From Halogeometricum sp. S3BR5-2 (GTDB lineage: Archaea > Halobacteriota > Halobacteria > Halobacteriales > Haloferacaceae): 64,000 nucleotides of DNA. Each line of letters opens with the position of its first letter. Position 1 is the first letter of the stretch. The translations under genes and the position numbers were made by a program. Shown here one piece after another: positions 18,332 to 26,568 of the stretch. Where the stretch lies: positions 273,636 through 337,635 of the forward strand of contig NZ_JAMQOQ010000006.1 of assembly GCF_031624635.1 (NCBI RefSeq). The letters run 5' to 3'. The notes below the pieces were generated by a model. That model was not told the DNA's origin. It did no database searches and saw only the letters and a list, made by a program, of their open reading frames with translations.

Positions 18332-19327
18332 ATGATATCGAAGGGCTGTGAGCAGTGCGCCATGGGAGGGAAGATGGTGCTGTTCGTCTACGGCTACTGC
18401 GACCAGCGCGATTGCTTCTACTGCCCCCTCGGCGAGAACCGCAAGAACGTCACGGACGTCTACGCCAACGAGCGGAAGGTGGAGTCCGACGACGACGTCG
18501 TCGCCGAGGCCAAGCGCATGGAGGCGCTCGGAACGTCAATCACGGGCGGCGAGCCGCAGGAGGCCCTCGACAAGACCTGTCGCTACCTCGAACTGCTGAA
18601 AGACGAGTTCGGCGAGGACCACCACACTCACCTGTACACCGGAATCACGGGCGGCCGCGAGAACATGCGCCGCCTCTCCGAGGCGGGACTGGACGAGATT
18701 CGTTTCCACCCGCCGTACGAGATGTGGGGCGACCTGCACGGGACGGAGTGGGAGGACATCCTCTACGTCGCCCGCGAGGAGGGGCTGACCCCCGCCTTCG
18801 AGATTCCGGGCATCCGCGCCGAGGAGGAGTTCCTCGAGTTCCTCGACGAGGGCGCCGCGGACTTCTGCAACGTCAACGAGTTCGAGATGTCCGACGGGAA
18901 CTATCGACGGATGCAGGAGGCGGGCTACGAACTGCAGGAGGGCCACATGTCGGCCGTCGACGGCTCGAAGGACGCCATCTTGGAGGAGATGGCCGACCAC
19001 GAACGCGTCTACTTCTGCACCTCCGTGTTCAAGGACGCCGCACAACACAGGAACCGGCTGAAGCGCATGGCCGAGAACATCCGCCGCCCGTTCGACGAGG
19101 TGACCGACGACGGGACGCTCGTCTACGGGAAGACGTGGCTGACGTCGGAGGAGTTGGACGCCCTCGGCGTCCCCGAGGAATTCTACACCGTCAAGTCCGA
19201 CCACGTCGAGGTGGCGTGGTGGCTCCTCGAAGAGATGGTCGAAGACGGCGACGCGCCGAAGGGCGAAATCGTCGAGCAGTATCCCACCGTCGACGGCACC
19301 GTGGTCGAGCGGACGCCGTTGGCGTAG
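18332..19327 (+). CDS. Radical SAM protein with CX4CX2C cluster motif
   Basis: A 331-residue radical SAM enzyme that would cleave S-adenosylmethionine with a 4Fe-4S cluster. The cluster cysteines are Cys23, Cys28 and Cys31 (GYCDQRDCFYCPLGE), a CX4CX2C spacing in place of the usual CX3CX2C. An additional Cys6-x2-Cys9 pair precedes them. The GGEP-type SAM motif appears as SITGGEPQ near residue 70. The family is archaeal and of unknown substrate; the barrel lacks an obvious extra C-terminal cluster domain. The last codons and stop are duplicated 97 bases downstream. Confidence 0.85.
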   Translation: MISKGCEQCAMGGKMVLFVYGYCDQRDCFYCPLGENRKNVTDVYANERKVESDDDVVAEAKRMEALGTSITGGEPQEALDKTCRYLELLKDEFGEDHHTHLYTGITGGRENMRRLSEAGLDEIRFHPPYEMWGDLHGTEWEDILYVAREEGLTPAFEIPGIRAEEEFLEFLDEGAADFCNVNEFEMSDGNYRRMQEAGYELQEGHMSAVDGSKDAILEEMADHERVYFCTSVFKDAAQHRNRLKRMAENIRRPFDEVTDDGTLVYGKTWLTSEELDALGVPEEFYTVKSDHVEVAWWLLEEMVEDGDAPKGEIVEQYPTVDGTVVERTPLA

Positions 19328-19431
19328 GTTTCTCTTCATTTTGGTCCAGCTTTTGCGAGCGAGCGGACGCGAGCGACGCAAAAGGTGGGATGGCACCGTG
19401 GTCGAGCGGACGCCGTTGGCGTAGGTTTCTC
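19295..19431 (+). repeat. Duplicated radical SAM gene 3' end flanking a hairpin element
   Basis: Bases 19295-19334 and 19392-19431 are identical (40 bases, offset 97) and contain the last codons, the TAG stop and ten trailing bases. Between them is a 57-base element with TTTTGGTCCAGC followed by a stem CTTTTGCG...CGCAAAAG and GGTGGG. It shares TTTTGGTCCAG, TTTTGCG, GGACGCGA and AAAAGGTGG with the element behind etfA. It also lies between convergent genes. Confidence 0.9.
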
Positions 19432-19436
19432 CGTTT

Positions 19437-20135
19437 TCACCGCGTTCGCCGTCGCCGTCCTCGACTCCGATTCCGCGACAGCACCACGTACAGGCTCGGT
19501 TCGAACGCCACGGCGATGCCCGCGAGCACCCAGTTCGTGAGGTCGGCGCCGCGGACGACGCCGACTGCGACGACGGCGACGCCGAGGAGCGCTCCCGCCG
19601 CGACGGCCGCGCGTCGGGTTCGCTCGGCGAGTCGGACGCCGCGGGCCGTCGCGTACAGGCCGGCGGCGACGGAGAGGAGCACGGCGCTGACGGTTCCGAG
19701 CACCGGTTGGACGGTGACGAGTCCGAGGGCGAGGAGTCCGACGCCGGCGACGACGCCCACGCCGAGCGTCGCTCGCGGGGGAAGCGGATTCACGTCCGCG
19801 CCGTGGCGGACGGCGTAGGCCGCCGGCGGGAGGGCGAGGACGAGGCCCGCGAAGGCGGCGGGAACCAGCGCGGACGGCGAGGGGTCGGCCGCGAGGACGC
19901 CGACGACGCCGAGGAACGCCCAGAGGACGCCGACGACGAGAATCCAGCGCGGCGGGACGACCGAGGCGGGGTCGTCGTCACGCAGGAGGCCGAACGCGAC
20001 GAACGGGTACGCGCCGACGGCGGCGAGGACGACGACGTCGAGGAGTCTCAGCCCGAAGAGGAGGCCGAACACGACCGCCGTGAGGCCGAGAACGACGCCG
20101 ATGAGTAGAGCGAACTCCGGGACGCGACGGCTCAT
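19437..20135 (-). CDS. Polytopic membrane protein, function unknown
   Basis: A 232-residue Ala/Val/Leu-rich protein with about eight hydrophobic helices, starting MSRRVPEFALLIGVVLGLTA, and an Arg-rich cytoplasmic end (RNRSRGRRRRTR). There are no conserved transporter motifs. It resembles haloarchaeal predicted membrane proteins of unknown function. It is convergent with the radical SAM gene, separated by the repeat element, and divergent from the TRAM gene. Confidence 0.7.
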   Translation of the reverse strand: MSRRVPEFALLIGVVLGLTAVVFGLLFGLRLLDVVVLAAVGAYPFVAFGLLRDDDPASVVPPRWILVVGVLWAFLGVVGVLAADPSPSALVPAAFAGLVLALPPAAYAVRHGADVNPLPPRATLGVGVVAGVGLLALGLVTVQPVLGTVSAVLLSVAAGLYATARGVRLAERTRRAAVAAGALLGVAVVAVGVVRGADLTNWVLAGIAVAFEPSLYVVLSRNRSRGRRRRTR

Positions 20136-20256
20136 AGTCGAAGTCGGGAACAGGCGCGGGAAAGCGTTGCGTCCGGCGAGCGGCGGGCGTCGGGGCGGTA
20201 TCGGGGGTGGATACGCACCCGGAAGCGTTTAGACGAGCGATAGAGTAGCCTCTCGT

Positions 20257-20760
20257 ATGTCAGACTGTCCACTGGCGGACGAGTGCCCGCGGTACTCAGA
20301 GCGCATCAACGGGATGGGGTGTCAGTACTACGGGGACCGCGCGGGGGCAGAGTGGTGTAACAGCTACGAACAGCCGATCCGCGACCTGAAACAACAGCCG
20401 GTCAAACCGGGCGAGGACGTCGTCGTCACCGTCGACGACATCCACGAGAGCGGCGCCGGCGTCGGGCGGACCGAGGACGGCTTCATCGTCCTCGTCGACG
20501 GCCTCCTGCCGACCACGCGCGCCGTCGTCCGCATCGACCGGGTGAAGTCGAACCACGCCAAATCGAAGAAGGTGGTCGAGCGCCTGCCGACCGACCCCGA
20601 CGAGGAGGACGGCGACGTCGGCGCGGCCGGGAGAGGCGGCGACGGCGGCGGCGACGGGAGCGACAACGGTGAAGACGGGGACGACGGCGGTAGCGGAAGC
20701 GACGGCGGCCCCAAGCGACCGACGGCCCTCGGAAGCCGCGACAACTTCTGGGGGAGCTAA
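20257..20760 (+). CDS. TRAM domain protein with N-terminal cysteine motif
   Basis: A 167-residue protein. The N-terminus has a cysteine cluster (Cys4, Cys9, Cys22, Cys34; MSDCPLADEC ... GCQYYG ... WCNSY) that could bind zinc or a cluster. A TRAM RNA-binding beta-barrel follows at about 48-108 (VDDIHESGAGVGRTEDGFIV and RVKSNHAKSK). The tail is a Gly/Asp-rich low-complexity acidic stretch. Archaeal TRAM proteins act as RNA chaperones or translation-related factors; that role is inferred from the domain. Confidence 0.85.
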   Translation: MSDCPLADECPRYSERINGMGCQYYGDRAGAEWCNSYEQPIRDLKQQPVKPGEDVVVTVDDIHESGAGVGRTEDGFIVLVDGLLPTTRAVVRIDRVKSNHAKSKKVVERLPTDPDEEDGDVGAAGRGGDGGGDGSDNGEDGDDGGSGSDGGPKRPTALGSRDNFWGS

Positions 20761-20843
20761 CCCCCGGACCGCCGCGCCGCGCCACCCAACGGACAGTCAC
20801 ATCCTTCTGTAGTTTTTTGCGACTCGCGCCGGTAGCGGAGGGT

Positions 20844-21392
20844 ATGCACGACGCGGACCGCGGCGACGGGGGAGAGGGCGGTGCCGACGCCGACGCCGGC
20901 GACAGCGCCGAGGCGGGCGACGGCGCGGAGTCGGACGTCGGCGCCGCGGGCGTCCTCGCCGAGACGGGGTTCGACCCCGAGACGAGCGTCCTCACGCGCC
21001 GGCAGGCCGAGGTGTTGGCCCTCCGCGAACGCGGCGTCCGCCAGTCGACCATCGCCGAGCACCTCGGCACCTCGCGCGCGAACGTCTCCAGCGTCGAATC
21101 CAGTGCGCGGCGGAACGTCGAGAAGGCGAGAGAGACCGTCGCGTTCGCGGAGGCGTTGACGGCCCCCGTTCAGGTGGCCGTCGAGGAGGGCGCCGACCTG
21201 TACGACGTGCCGAAACTCGTCTACGACGCCTGCGACGAGGCGGGCGTGAAGGTGGGCTACACCGCCCCGGACCTGATGAAGACCGTCGCCGACGCCGCCG
21301 GCGACGCCGTCCAGGGCCGGGAGGTGCGCTCGTCGCTCCTCGTGGGCGTCACCACCGAGGGAGCCGTCCGGGTCCGGCGGTCGTCGGAGTAG
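20844..21392 (+). CDS. Tfx family DNA-binding transcriptional regulator
   Basis: A 182-residue protein. After an acidic disordered start of about 45 residues comes a helix-turn-helix with LTRRQAEVLALRERGVRQST, then IAEHLGTSRANVSSVE, which is the Tfx signature. A C-terminal domain of about 90 residues follows (DLYDVPKLVYDACDEAGVKV). Tfx proteins regulate molybdate-related genes in methanogens; the target here is unknown. The chosen ATG at 20844 gives the usual acidic tail. Confidence 0.85.
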   Translation: MHDADRGDGGEGGADADAGDSAEAGDGAESDVGAAGVLAETGFDPETSVLTRRQAEVLALRERGVRQSTIAEHLGTSRANVSSVESSARRNVEKARETVAFAEALTAPVQVAVEEGADLYDVPKLVYDACDEAGVKVGYTAPDLMKTVADAAGDAVQGREVRSSLLVGVTTEGAVRVRRSSE

Positions 21393-21408
21393 GCGAGGCG
21401 GGAGGAAA

Positions 21409-22479
21409 TCAGAACTCGCCGCGGGACTTCAACTCGTCCGCGAGGGCGCGCACGTCCTGCGCGCGCGACTTCGGCACGACGAGGACGCGGTCGTCCCACG
21501 CGACCACCGCGAGGTCGGAGACGCCCACGAGCGAGACGTGTTTGTCGTCGCCGGCGACGACGTTGTCCGCGGCGTCGACCGACCGGAGCGTCGCGTCGCC
21601 GGCGACGACGGAGCCGTCCTCGTCGGCGTCGAGCACGCGTTCGAGGGCGTCCCACGAGCCGAGGTCGTCCCACTCGAACGTCGCCGGAACGACGACGGCG
21701 TCGTCGGCGCGTTCCATCACGCCGTAGTCGATGCTCACCTCGGGAACGTCCGCGAAGGCGGTCTCGGGGTCGTCGCCGGCGTCGAGGGCGGCGACGAGAC
21801 CCGACAGTGGGGTGTCACGGGCGGCGTCGATGAGGGACGCCGGCGTCCACGCGAAGATGCCCGCGTTCCAGTAGTGGCCGGCGTCGACGTACGCCTCGGC
21901 CGTCTCGGCGTCCGGTTTCTCGTGGAACGCCGCGACGGGGGCGTAGTCGTCGCCGCCGCGTTCTCCCGTCTCGCTCCCGCCGCCTCCCTCGCTCGCGAAC
22001 GCGCCGGGTTCGATGTAGCCGTACCCGGTGTCGGGCCGGGTCGGTTCGACGCCGAACGTGACGAGCGACCCCGTGTCGGCGGCGACGCGAGCGCCGCGGC
22101 GCATCACGTCCGCGAACTCGCCTTCGACCCGGTGGTCGCTGGGGAGGGCGACGACGACGCAGTCTCCGTACAGTTCCCGGATGCGGTGCGTGGCGTAGAC
22201 GAGGGCGGGGCCGGTGTCCCGCGCGGCGGGTTCGACGACCACCTCGGCGTCGGGGGCGTGGTCGGGGACCGCCTCGGCGAACGACGGGCGGGTGGAGACG
22301 ACCACCTCGTCGGCCGCCTCGCGGGCGCGTTCGACCGTGCGCGAGAGCAGCGACTCCTCGCCGAGCAGCGAGAGGAACTGCTTGGGTCGGTCGGCGCGAC
22401 TCGCCGGGTAGAGCCGAGAGCCGGTGCCGCCGGCGAGGACGAGGGCGACGACCGGTTTCTTAGATAGGTCGGTCACCAC
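21409..22479 (-). CDS. Mannose-1-phosphate guanylyltransferase-like nucleotidyltransferase
   Basis: A 356-residue sugar-1-phosphate nucleotidyltransferase that would make an NDP-sugar for glycosylation or polysaccharide synthesis. The signature LAGGTGSRLYPASRADRPKQ is at about residues 15-34. Other conserved parts are ALPSDHRV, FGVEPTRPDTGYGYIE, FHEKP and WNAGIFAW, all typical of the ManC-type family. It starts with GTG GTG at 22479 and its first codons overlap the stop of the preceding small gene, so the two are coupled. Confidence 0.85.
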   Translation of the reverse strand: MVTDLSKKPVVALVLAGGTGSRLYPASRADRPKQFLSLLGEESLLSRTVERAREAADEVVVSTRPSFAEAVPDHAPDAEVVVEPAARDTGPALVYATHRIRELYGDCVVVALPSDHRVEGEFADVMRRGARVAADTGSLVTFGVEPTRPDTGYGYIEPGAFASEGGGGSETGERGGDDYAPVAAFHEKPDAETAEAYVDAGHYWNAGIFAWTPASLIDAARDTPLSGLVAALDAGDDPETAFADVPEVSIDYGVMERADDAVVVPATFEWDDLGSWDALERVLDADEDGSVVAGDATLRSVDAADNVVAGDDKHVSLVGVSDLAVVAWDDRVLVVPKSRAQDVRALADELKSRGEF

Positions 22480-22760
22480 GTCTCGACGACCCCGCTTCGG
22501 ACGTCCTCGGCACAGCCCTCGCAGTCGGGGTGGCCGGCCTCGAAACAGGCCGGGAGGCCCGACTCGTCGAGGCCGACGGCGCGGCGTTCGGCGTGGCGCC
22601 GGCAGACCAGGCGGACGCGGCCCTCCTCGTCGCGCGGCAGGTCGGGGAGGTCGGACTGCGAGGCGTCTCGGCCGTCGTCGTACGCCCGTTTCGCGCGGGC
22701 GTACTGCCGGCCGGCGGCGCGGAACTGGTCCCGGACGAAGCGTGCGAATCGGTCGTCCAT
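22473..22760 (-). CDS. Small conserved haloarchaeal protein with Cys/His pattern
   Basis: A 95-residue protein beginning MDDRFARFVRDQFRAAGRQY. The second half has Cys-x2-His and later Cys and Cys-x2-Cys (CRRHAE, CFEAGHPDCEGCAEDV), resembling a zinc site. It probably belongs to a haloarchaea-specific DUF (possibly DUF7091; not verified). The 3' end overlaps the start of the sugar nucleotidyltransferase gene, indicating translational coupling. Confidence 0.7.
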   Translation of the reverse strand: MDDRFARFVRDQFRAAGRQYARAKRAYDDGRDASQSDLPDLPRDEEGRVRLVCRRHAERRAVGLDESGLPACFEAGHPDCEGCAEDVRSGVVETW

Positions 22761-22928
22761 CGCTTATCGGGCGGTGGGCGCGCCGAGGCTATAGGTCCGT
22801 TGGTGGCCGGATTCGGCACGGTGGAGAGTGCCGAATTAGGGCGGTAGGGGTCGCGTGGAGTGCGTTTTCAGTTTCGGCTCGCACGTAACCTTATTAACCA
22901 TAGCGAACCAACCGACGTACGCCTCCCA

Positions 22929-23888
22929 ATGGAAACCAAGGCGGAGGCGAGTGAAACCATGTCAGACCTGCGAAACCACGCGGAGGAGATTGCCGACCAG
23001 TTTTCAGACCACTTGGATATCGACGCCGACGACGTCGAGGAGCGACTGCAGAACCTCGTCGACGAGTACCGGGTGCCCGTCGACGAGGCGCGCCGCTCCG
23101 TCGTCAACAGCTACCTCGACGAGGCGGGCCTCGACCGCGACGAACTCGGTCGCGGCGGGAACGAGGAGGTCCATCTCGCGGACATCGACCAGGACGAGCA
23201 GTGGGTCGACGTGACCGCGAAAGTCGTCGAACTGTGGGAGCCCCGAAGCGAGTCCATCTCGCAGGTCGGTCTCCTCGGCGACGAATCCGGGCGGATGAAG
23301 TTCGTCTCCTTCACCACCTCCGACCTCCCCGAGATAGAGGAGGGGAAGGTGTACCGCCTCGGCAACGTCGTCACCGACGAGTACCAGGGCAACTACTCCG
23401 TGAAGCTCAACCGGACGACCAGCATCGAAGAACTCGACGAGGACATCGAGGTGGGCGACGACGCCACCACCGTCGAGGGTGCACTCGTCGACATCCAGTC
23501 CGGGAGCGGCCTCATCAAGCGCTGCCCCGAGGAGGGCTGCACGCGCGTCCTCCAGAACGGCCGCTGTAACGAACACGGCAACGTGGAGGGCGAGTTCGAC
23601 CTCCGCATCAAGGGCGTCCTCGACGACGGCGACGCCGTCCACGAGGTCATCTTCGGCCGCGAGATGACCGAAGAGCTGACCGGCATCTCCCTGGAGGAGG
23701 CCCAGGAGATGGCGATGGACGCCTTGGACACCACCGTCGTCGTCGACGAGATGCGCACGGACCTCATCGGACGCTACTACCGCGTCTCCGGCCCCGAACT
23801 GGGGCGGTACGTGCTCGCCGACGACACCGAACGACTGAACGGACCGGCGGATGCCGAAGCAGTCCTCATCCAAGCGAGGTCGATCTAA
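22929..23888 (+). CDS. rpa3: Replication protein A (single-strand DNA-binding), RPA3-like
   Basis: A 319-residue single-stranded DNA-binding protein. An OB fold spans about 90-165 (WVDVTAKVVELWEP ... GNVVTDEYQGNYSVKL). A second OB region with a zinc finger follows, the ligands being Cys199, Cys204, Cys213 and His216. It is followed immediately by an RPA-associated gene, as in the haloarchaeal rpa3 operon. The start is ambiguous: the ATG at 22929 or the one at 22959, which has GGAGG 11 bases upstream. A TTATTA promoter element lies at 22891-22896. Confidence 0.88.
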   Translation: METKAEASETMSDLRNHAEEIADQFSDHLDIDADDVEERLQNLVDEYRVPVDEARRSVVNSYLDEAGLDRDELGRGGNEEVHLADIDQDEQWVDVTAKVVELWEPRSESISQVGLLGDESGRMKFVSFTTSDLPEIEEGKVYRLGNVVTDEYQGNYSVKLNRTTSIEELDEDIEVGDDATTVEGALVDIQSGSGLIKRCPEEGCTRVLQNGRCNEHGNVEGEFDLRIKGVLDDGDAVHEVIFGREMTEELTGISLEEAQEMAMDALDTTVVVDEMRTDLIGRYYRVSGPELGRYVLADDTERLNGPADAEAVLIQARSI

Positions 23889-24563
23889 ATGAGTTCCAAC
23901 GAAGTCCCCTCCCGAGAAATCGCCCGACGAGTGTTCGCCGAAGAGTTCAACGACGCCAGCTACACGTTCAAGGAGTCCGACGACGAGCGAGCGCCGGTGT
24001 ACCTGCTCCTCCCCTCGGGGGAGAAAGCTAACCGCGTCTTCCTCGTCGGCACGCTCACCGAGAAGGAGGACGTGGGCGAGGACAACGAGTACTGGCGGGG
24101 CCGTATCGTCGACCCGACGGGGACGTTCTTCGTCTACGCCGGGCAGTACCAGCCCGAGGCGGCGAGCGCGCTCCGCGACCTCGAACCGCCGGCGTACGTC
24201 TCCGTCGTCGGCAAACCCCGGACGTACGAGACGGACGACGGCAGCGTCAACGTCTCCGTGCGCCCCGAGTCCATCAGCGTCGTCGACGCCGAGACGCGGG
24301 ACCGCTGGGTGGTCGAGACGGCGCAGCGAACGGTCGAGCGCATCGAGCGGTTCGACGAGGAGGGCAACGAGTACGGCCGCATGGCGCGCGAGGAGTACGA
24401 CCTCCCCATCGACCGCTACAAGACGGCGGCCGTCTCCGCCCTGCAGAGCCTCGAAGAGGCCGGCGGCGACGAACTCGGCGGCTCCGAAGAGTCCGACTCG
24501 GAGGACGCCGATACCGATACCGATACCGACGCGGACGCCGCCTCGCCGGAACCGAACGCGTAG
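23889..24563 (+). CDS. RPA-associated protein (RPAP family)
   Basis: A 224-residue OB-fold protein encoded directly after the RPA gene with no spacer (TAA then ATG). It starts MSSNEVPSREIARRVFAEEF and contains WRGRIVDPTGTFFVYAGQYQ (about residues 67-86), the conserved RPAP segment. The C-terminus is a Glu/Asp/Thr-rich tail with a repeated DTDTDTD stretch. In Haloferax such proteins bind their partner RPA and help DNA repair; that function is taken from the family. Confidence 0.85.
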   Translation: MSSNEVPSREIARRVFAEEFNDASYTFKESDDERAPVYLLLPSGEKANRVFLVGTLTEKEDVGEDNEYWRGRIVDPTGTFFVYAGQYQPEAASALRDLEPPAYVSVVGKPRTYETDDGSVNVSVRPESISVVDAETRDRWVVETAQRTVERIERFDEEGNEYGRMAREEYDLPIDRYKTAAVSALQSLEEAGGDELGGSEESDSEDADTDTDTDADAASPEPNA

Positions 24564-24657
24564 GCCGCCGCCCGCGCGAGCCGCTCAGCTCCCTTTTTCG
24601 CCGCGATAATCGTCTGACGAAGCATTAAGTATCTCCGAGCGATAACTTCCGGGCATC

Positions 24658-25065
24658 ATGGGCAACAAGAACAAGACCATCTCGTTCCGCGTCAACGAGG
24701 ACGCGTTCGAGACGCTTCGGGAGATAGCCGAAGAGCGGGACATCTCGCTGTCGGCCGTCTTCCGCGACTACGTGGACACCCTCGTTGCCCACGACGGCCA
24801 AGTGCAGGTCGTGCCGGAGCACGAACTCGACGGGGCGAGCGCCGACGAGGAGAAGTCGTTCCCGCCGAAGGTCCGGGTTCCGAAGAGCTTCATCCGCGAG
24901 CACGAGCGTCTCGAACTGGAGGCGGACCACCTCCGCGAACAACTCGAAGAGCACAAGCGGTACGTCAACTACCTCCGCGAGCAACTCGAAGACGAAGAGG
25001 AGGAAGTGATTCAGTTGGAGGACTTGGACAGCGAGGCGGACGAACCGTCGTTCCGTCTCGGGTAG
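24658..25065 (+). CDS. Ribbon-helix-helix DNA-binding protein with coiled-coil tail
   Basis: A 135-residue protein. Its N-terminus MGNKNKTISFRVNEDAFETL, followed by EIAEERDISLSAVFRDYVDTLV, is a ribbon-helix-helix domain. Residues about 80-125 form a strong coiled coil (EHERLELEADHLREQLEEHK), giving a dimer or tetramer. The layout is similar to the long cell-division regulator CdrL described in Halobacterium, but I cannot confirm orthology. A TATA-like TTAAGTA lies about 30 bases before the ATG. Confidence 0.75.
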   Translation: MGNKNKTISFRVNEDAFETLREIAEERDISLSAVFRDYVDTLVAHDGQVQVVPEHELDGASADEEKSFPPKVRVPKSFIREHERLELEADHLREQLEEHKRYVNYLREQLEDEEEEVIQLEDLDSEADEPSFRLG

Positions 25066-25130
25066 CCGGGTCGCTCGTCATCCGTCTCTCGCGCAGGCGT
25101 TCCGTTACGCATTCTCCCGTTTCCGCGTTC

Positions 25131-25586
25131 TCAGCCGCTGAGCGCCCGCTTCGCCTCGCGCGCCTTCGATTCCATCTCGGCGTTCCCCTCGACGTTCGAG
25201 AGCGTCTCGACGGCTTCGAGCGTCCGCACGGCGTCGTCGAGGAAGGAAAGCACGTCGCCGGGGTAGGCGTACAGCATGTACTCGTCGCCCATCACGTCGA
25301 CGATGGCGTCCGGACCGAGGCCCTGCGCGCGGAGTTCGAGGAGGTACGTCACGAACTGTCGCTCGGGGTAGCCGGTGTAGAGGTCGTCGGGGTTCTCGGG
25401 GTCCAGGAAGTCCTTCGCGAAGTCGAGCAGTCTGTCGCGCGTCGCGGCGTCCACCTTCGAGAGACCCTCCCCGGAGTAGAGCACGTCCATCGTCGCCCCC
25501 TTGAACGCCCCCTTCGGGATGTTCACGTCCAGTTGCGAGACGATTTCGCGGTGGTTTTTGAGGTATATCTTGTCCGTGATGGCCAC
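25131..25586 (-). CDS. Conserved haloarchaeal protein, function unknown
   Basis: A 151-residue protein with a GTG start at 25584-25586 (VAITDKIYLKNHREIVSQLD). It is acidic and mostly helical, with a conserved-looking centre (YTGYPERQFVTYLLELRAQG). There is no signal peptide or membrane segment and no motif I recognise. An upstream extension exists but reads as non-coding. It is convergent with the ribbon-helix-helix gene and is the last core gene before the tRNA. Confidence 0.6.
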   Translation of the reverse strand: MAITDKIYLKNHREIVSQLDVNIPKGAFKGATMDVLYSGEGLSKVDAATRDRLLDFAKDFLDPENPDDLYTGYPERQFVTYLLELRAQGLGPDAIVDVMGDEYMLYAYPGDVLSFLDDAVRTLEAVETLSNVEGNAEMESKAREAKRALSG

Positions 25587-25709
25587 AGTTGCCGGTTGTA
25601 GTCCGGTCGTCGGCAAAAGCGTCCCGGTGAGCGGCGGCGTGCGTCGCTCTCGCACGCCTCCGCGGAGTCGTAACGTATTTTAGTCACACGAGGATACCAG
25701 TAACTGCGT

Positions 25710-25783
25710 GTCCGGGTTAGGGTAGTGGACTATCCTTCAGCCTTGTGGAGGCTGAGACGCGGGTTCGATTCTCGCACCCGGAC
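25710..25783 (+). tRNA. tRNA-His (GTG anticodon) with encoded G-1
   Basis: The acceptor strand TCCGGGT (25711-25717) pairs with ACCCGGA (25776-25782). G-1 at 25710 faces C73 at 25783, the identity element of tRNA-His. The anticodon arm is CAGCC-TTGTGGA-GGCTG, giving anticodon GTG. The T arm is GCGGG-TTCGATT-CTCGC. There is no intron and no encoded CCA. Base composition and gene content change directly downstream, so this gene is the likely integration site of the island. Confidence 0.93.
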
Positions 25784-26100
25784 CTCCTCCGATTTCAGCA
25801 CTCTGAGCCATCGCTTCAGCCTTCTAAGGCTGAGACATTCGAACACCCTGCAAATCGACTCAAGCCTGAATCGACGGACGGTAGCTTATAAGCAACCAGA
25901 CCCGACCAGAAATGCTCTGGTCTTCTAAATTCCATACACAAACAGGGTGGATTAAGTGAGAGATTTCCAGTGGCTCCGACCCCCCACATTTCGTCTGGAA
26001 ATCTAACTATTCCATGGCGGATGTCGACGTGTAAAATGTCGATAACTGATATTCTGAATTATACTCTACCCTTGAATAGGGGAGTCGAGATACCACCATC
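25784..26100. other. Island left boundary, non-coding
   Basis: About 317 bases of clearly AT-richer DNA between tRNA-His and the first island gene. It contains a partial copy of the tRNA-His anticodon/T-arm region (25816-25837 and beyond). Near 26058-26064 is ATTATAC, a TATA candidate for the operon starting at 26101. No gene is supported. Confidence 0.6.
25816..25837 (+). repeat. tRNA-His-like relic 80 bases downstream of the tRNA
   Basis: CTTCAGCCTT then CTAA then GGCTGAGAC copies the anticodon arm of tRNA-His (25736-25757), with the anticodon replaced. ATTCGAAC a few bases on resembles a T loop. It could be what remains of an older att site or a previous integration scar. Confidence 0.5.
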
Positions 26101-26337
26101 ATGGAACTCATCGTTGAAGACGAGAGCAAGTGGGTAGAACTAGACTCAGGACCCACCGCCTGCAACAAACTAGAGGCCTTCCGCTCTGCGCAATCCAAAG
26201 TTCGCATCTCTATGATGCCTCAATCCAGCACAGGACGCATCTCCTTTGGCGTCGGACTCAACCCTAACAAAGCCAAGCGATTTGGTCAATATCTCAGCTT
26301 CCAATCAGGTATTATCCGAGAGAACGAAGACCAATGA
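26101..26337 (+). CDS. Small protein, member 1 of a three-gene paralogous array
   Basis: A 78-residue acidic protein (MELIVEDESKWVELDSGPTA). Its second half, RISFGVGLNPNKAKRFGQYL, matches the corresponding part of the next two genes (pattern G-R/S-I/L-x-F/L-G-V/I-x-L-N/D-P-x-x-A-x-R-V/F-G-x-Y-L). It is the most divergent copy, lacking the FP-N-GGFAE start of the others. Its last codons overlap the next gene by four bases. Function unknown. Confidence 0.7.
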   Translation: MELIVEDESKWVELDSGPTACNKLEAFRSAQSKVRISMMPQSSTGRISFGVGLNPNKAKRFGQYLSFQSGIIRENEDQ

Positions 26338-26567
26338 TGGAAATCAAATTTCCCGATAACGACCACGGTGGGTTCGCCGAACTAGAGAGCGGCGGTCATA
26401 TTGATACGACGTTCCGGATTATCAACGACAACGGAATCCGCATTGACCTGTTGGCCCAAATGCACCATGGACGACTCCGTCTCGGAATCAACCTCAACCC
26501 CAAAGAAGCCCAACGAGTCGGCGAATATCTGACCGCCCAAGCGACCTTAGCGCAGGAGGACCAGTGA
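26334..26567 (+). CDS. Small protein, member 2 of the paralogous array
   Basis: A 77-residue protein (MMEIKFPDNDHGGFAELESG). It has the family core MHHGRLRLGINLNPKEAQRV and ends GEYLTAQATLAQEDQ. It overlaps the first gene by four bases and is separated from the third by one base, so the three are translated from one mRNA. A beta-rich fold with a C-terminal helix is suggested by the hydrophobic pattern. Function unknown. Confidence 0.72.
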   Translation: MMEIKFPDNDHGGFAELESGGHIDTTFRIINDNGIRIDLLAQMHHGRLRLGINLNPKEAQRVGEYLTAQATLAQEDQ

Positions 26568-26568
26568 A

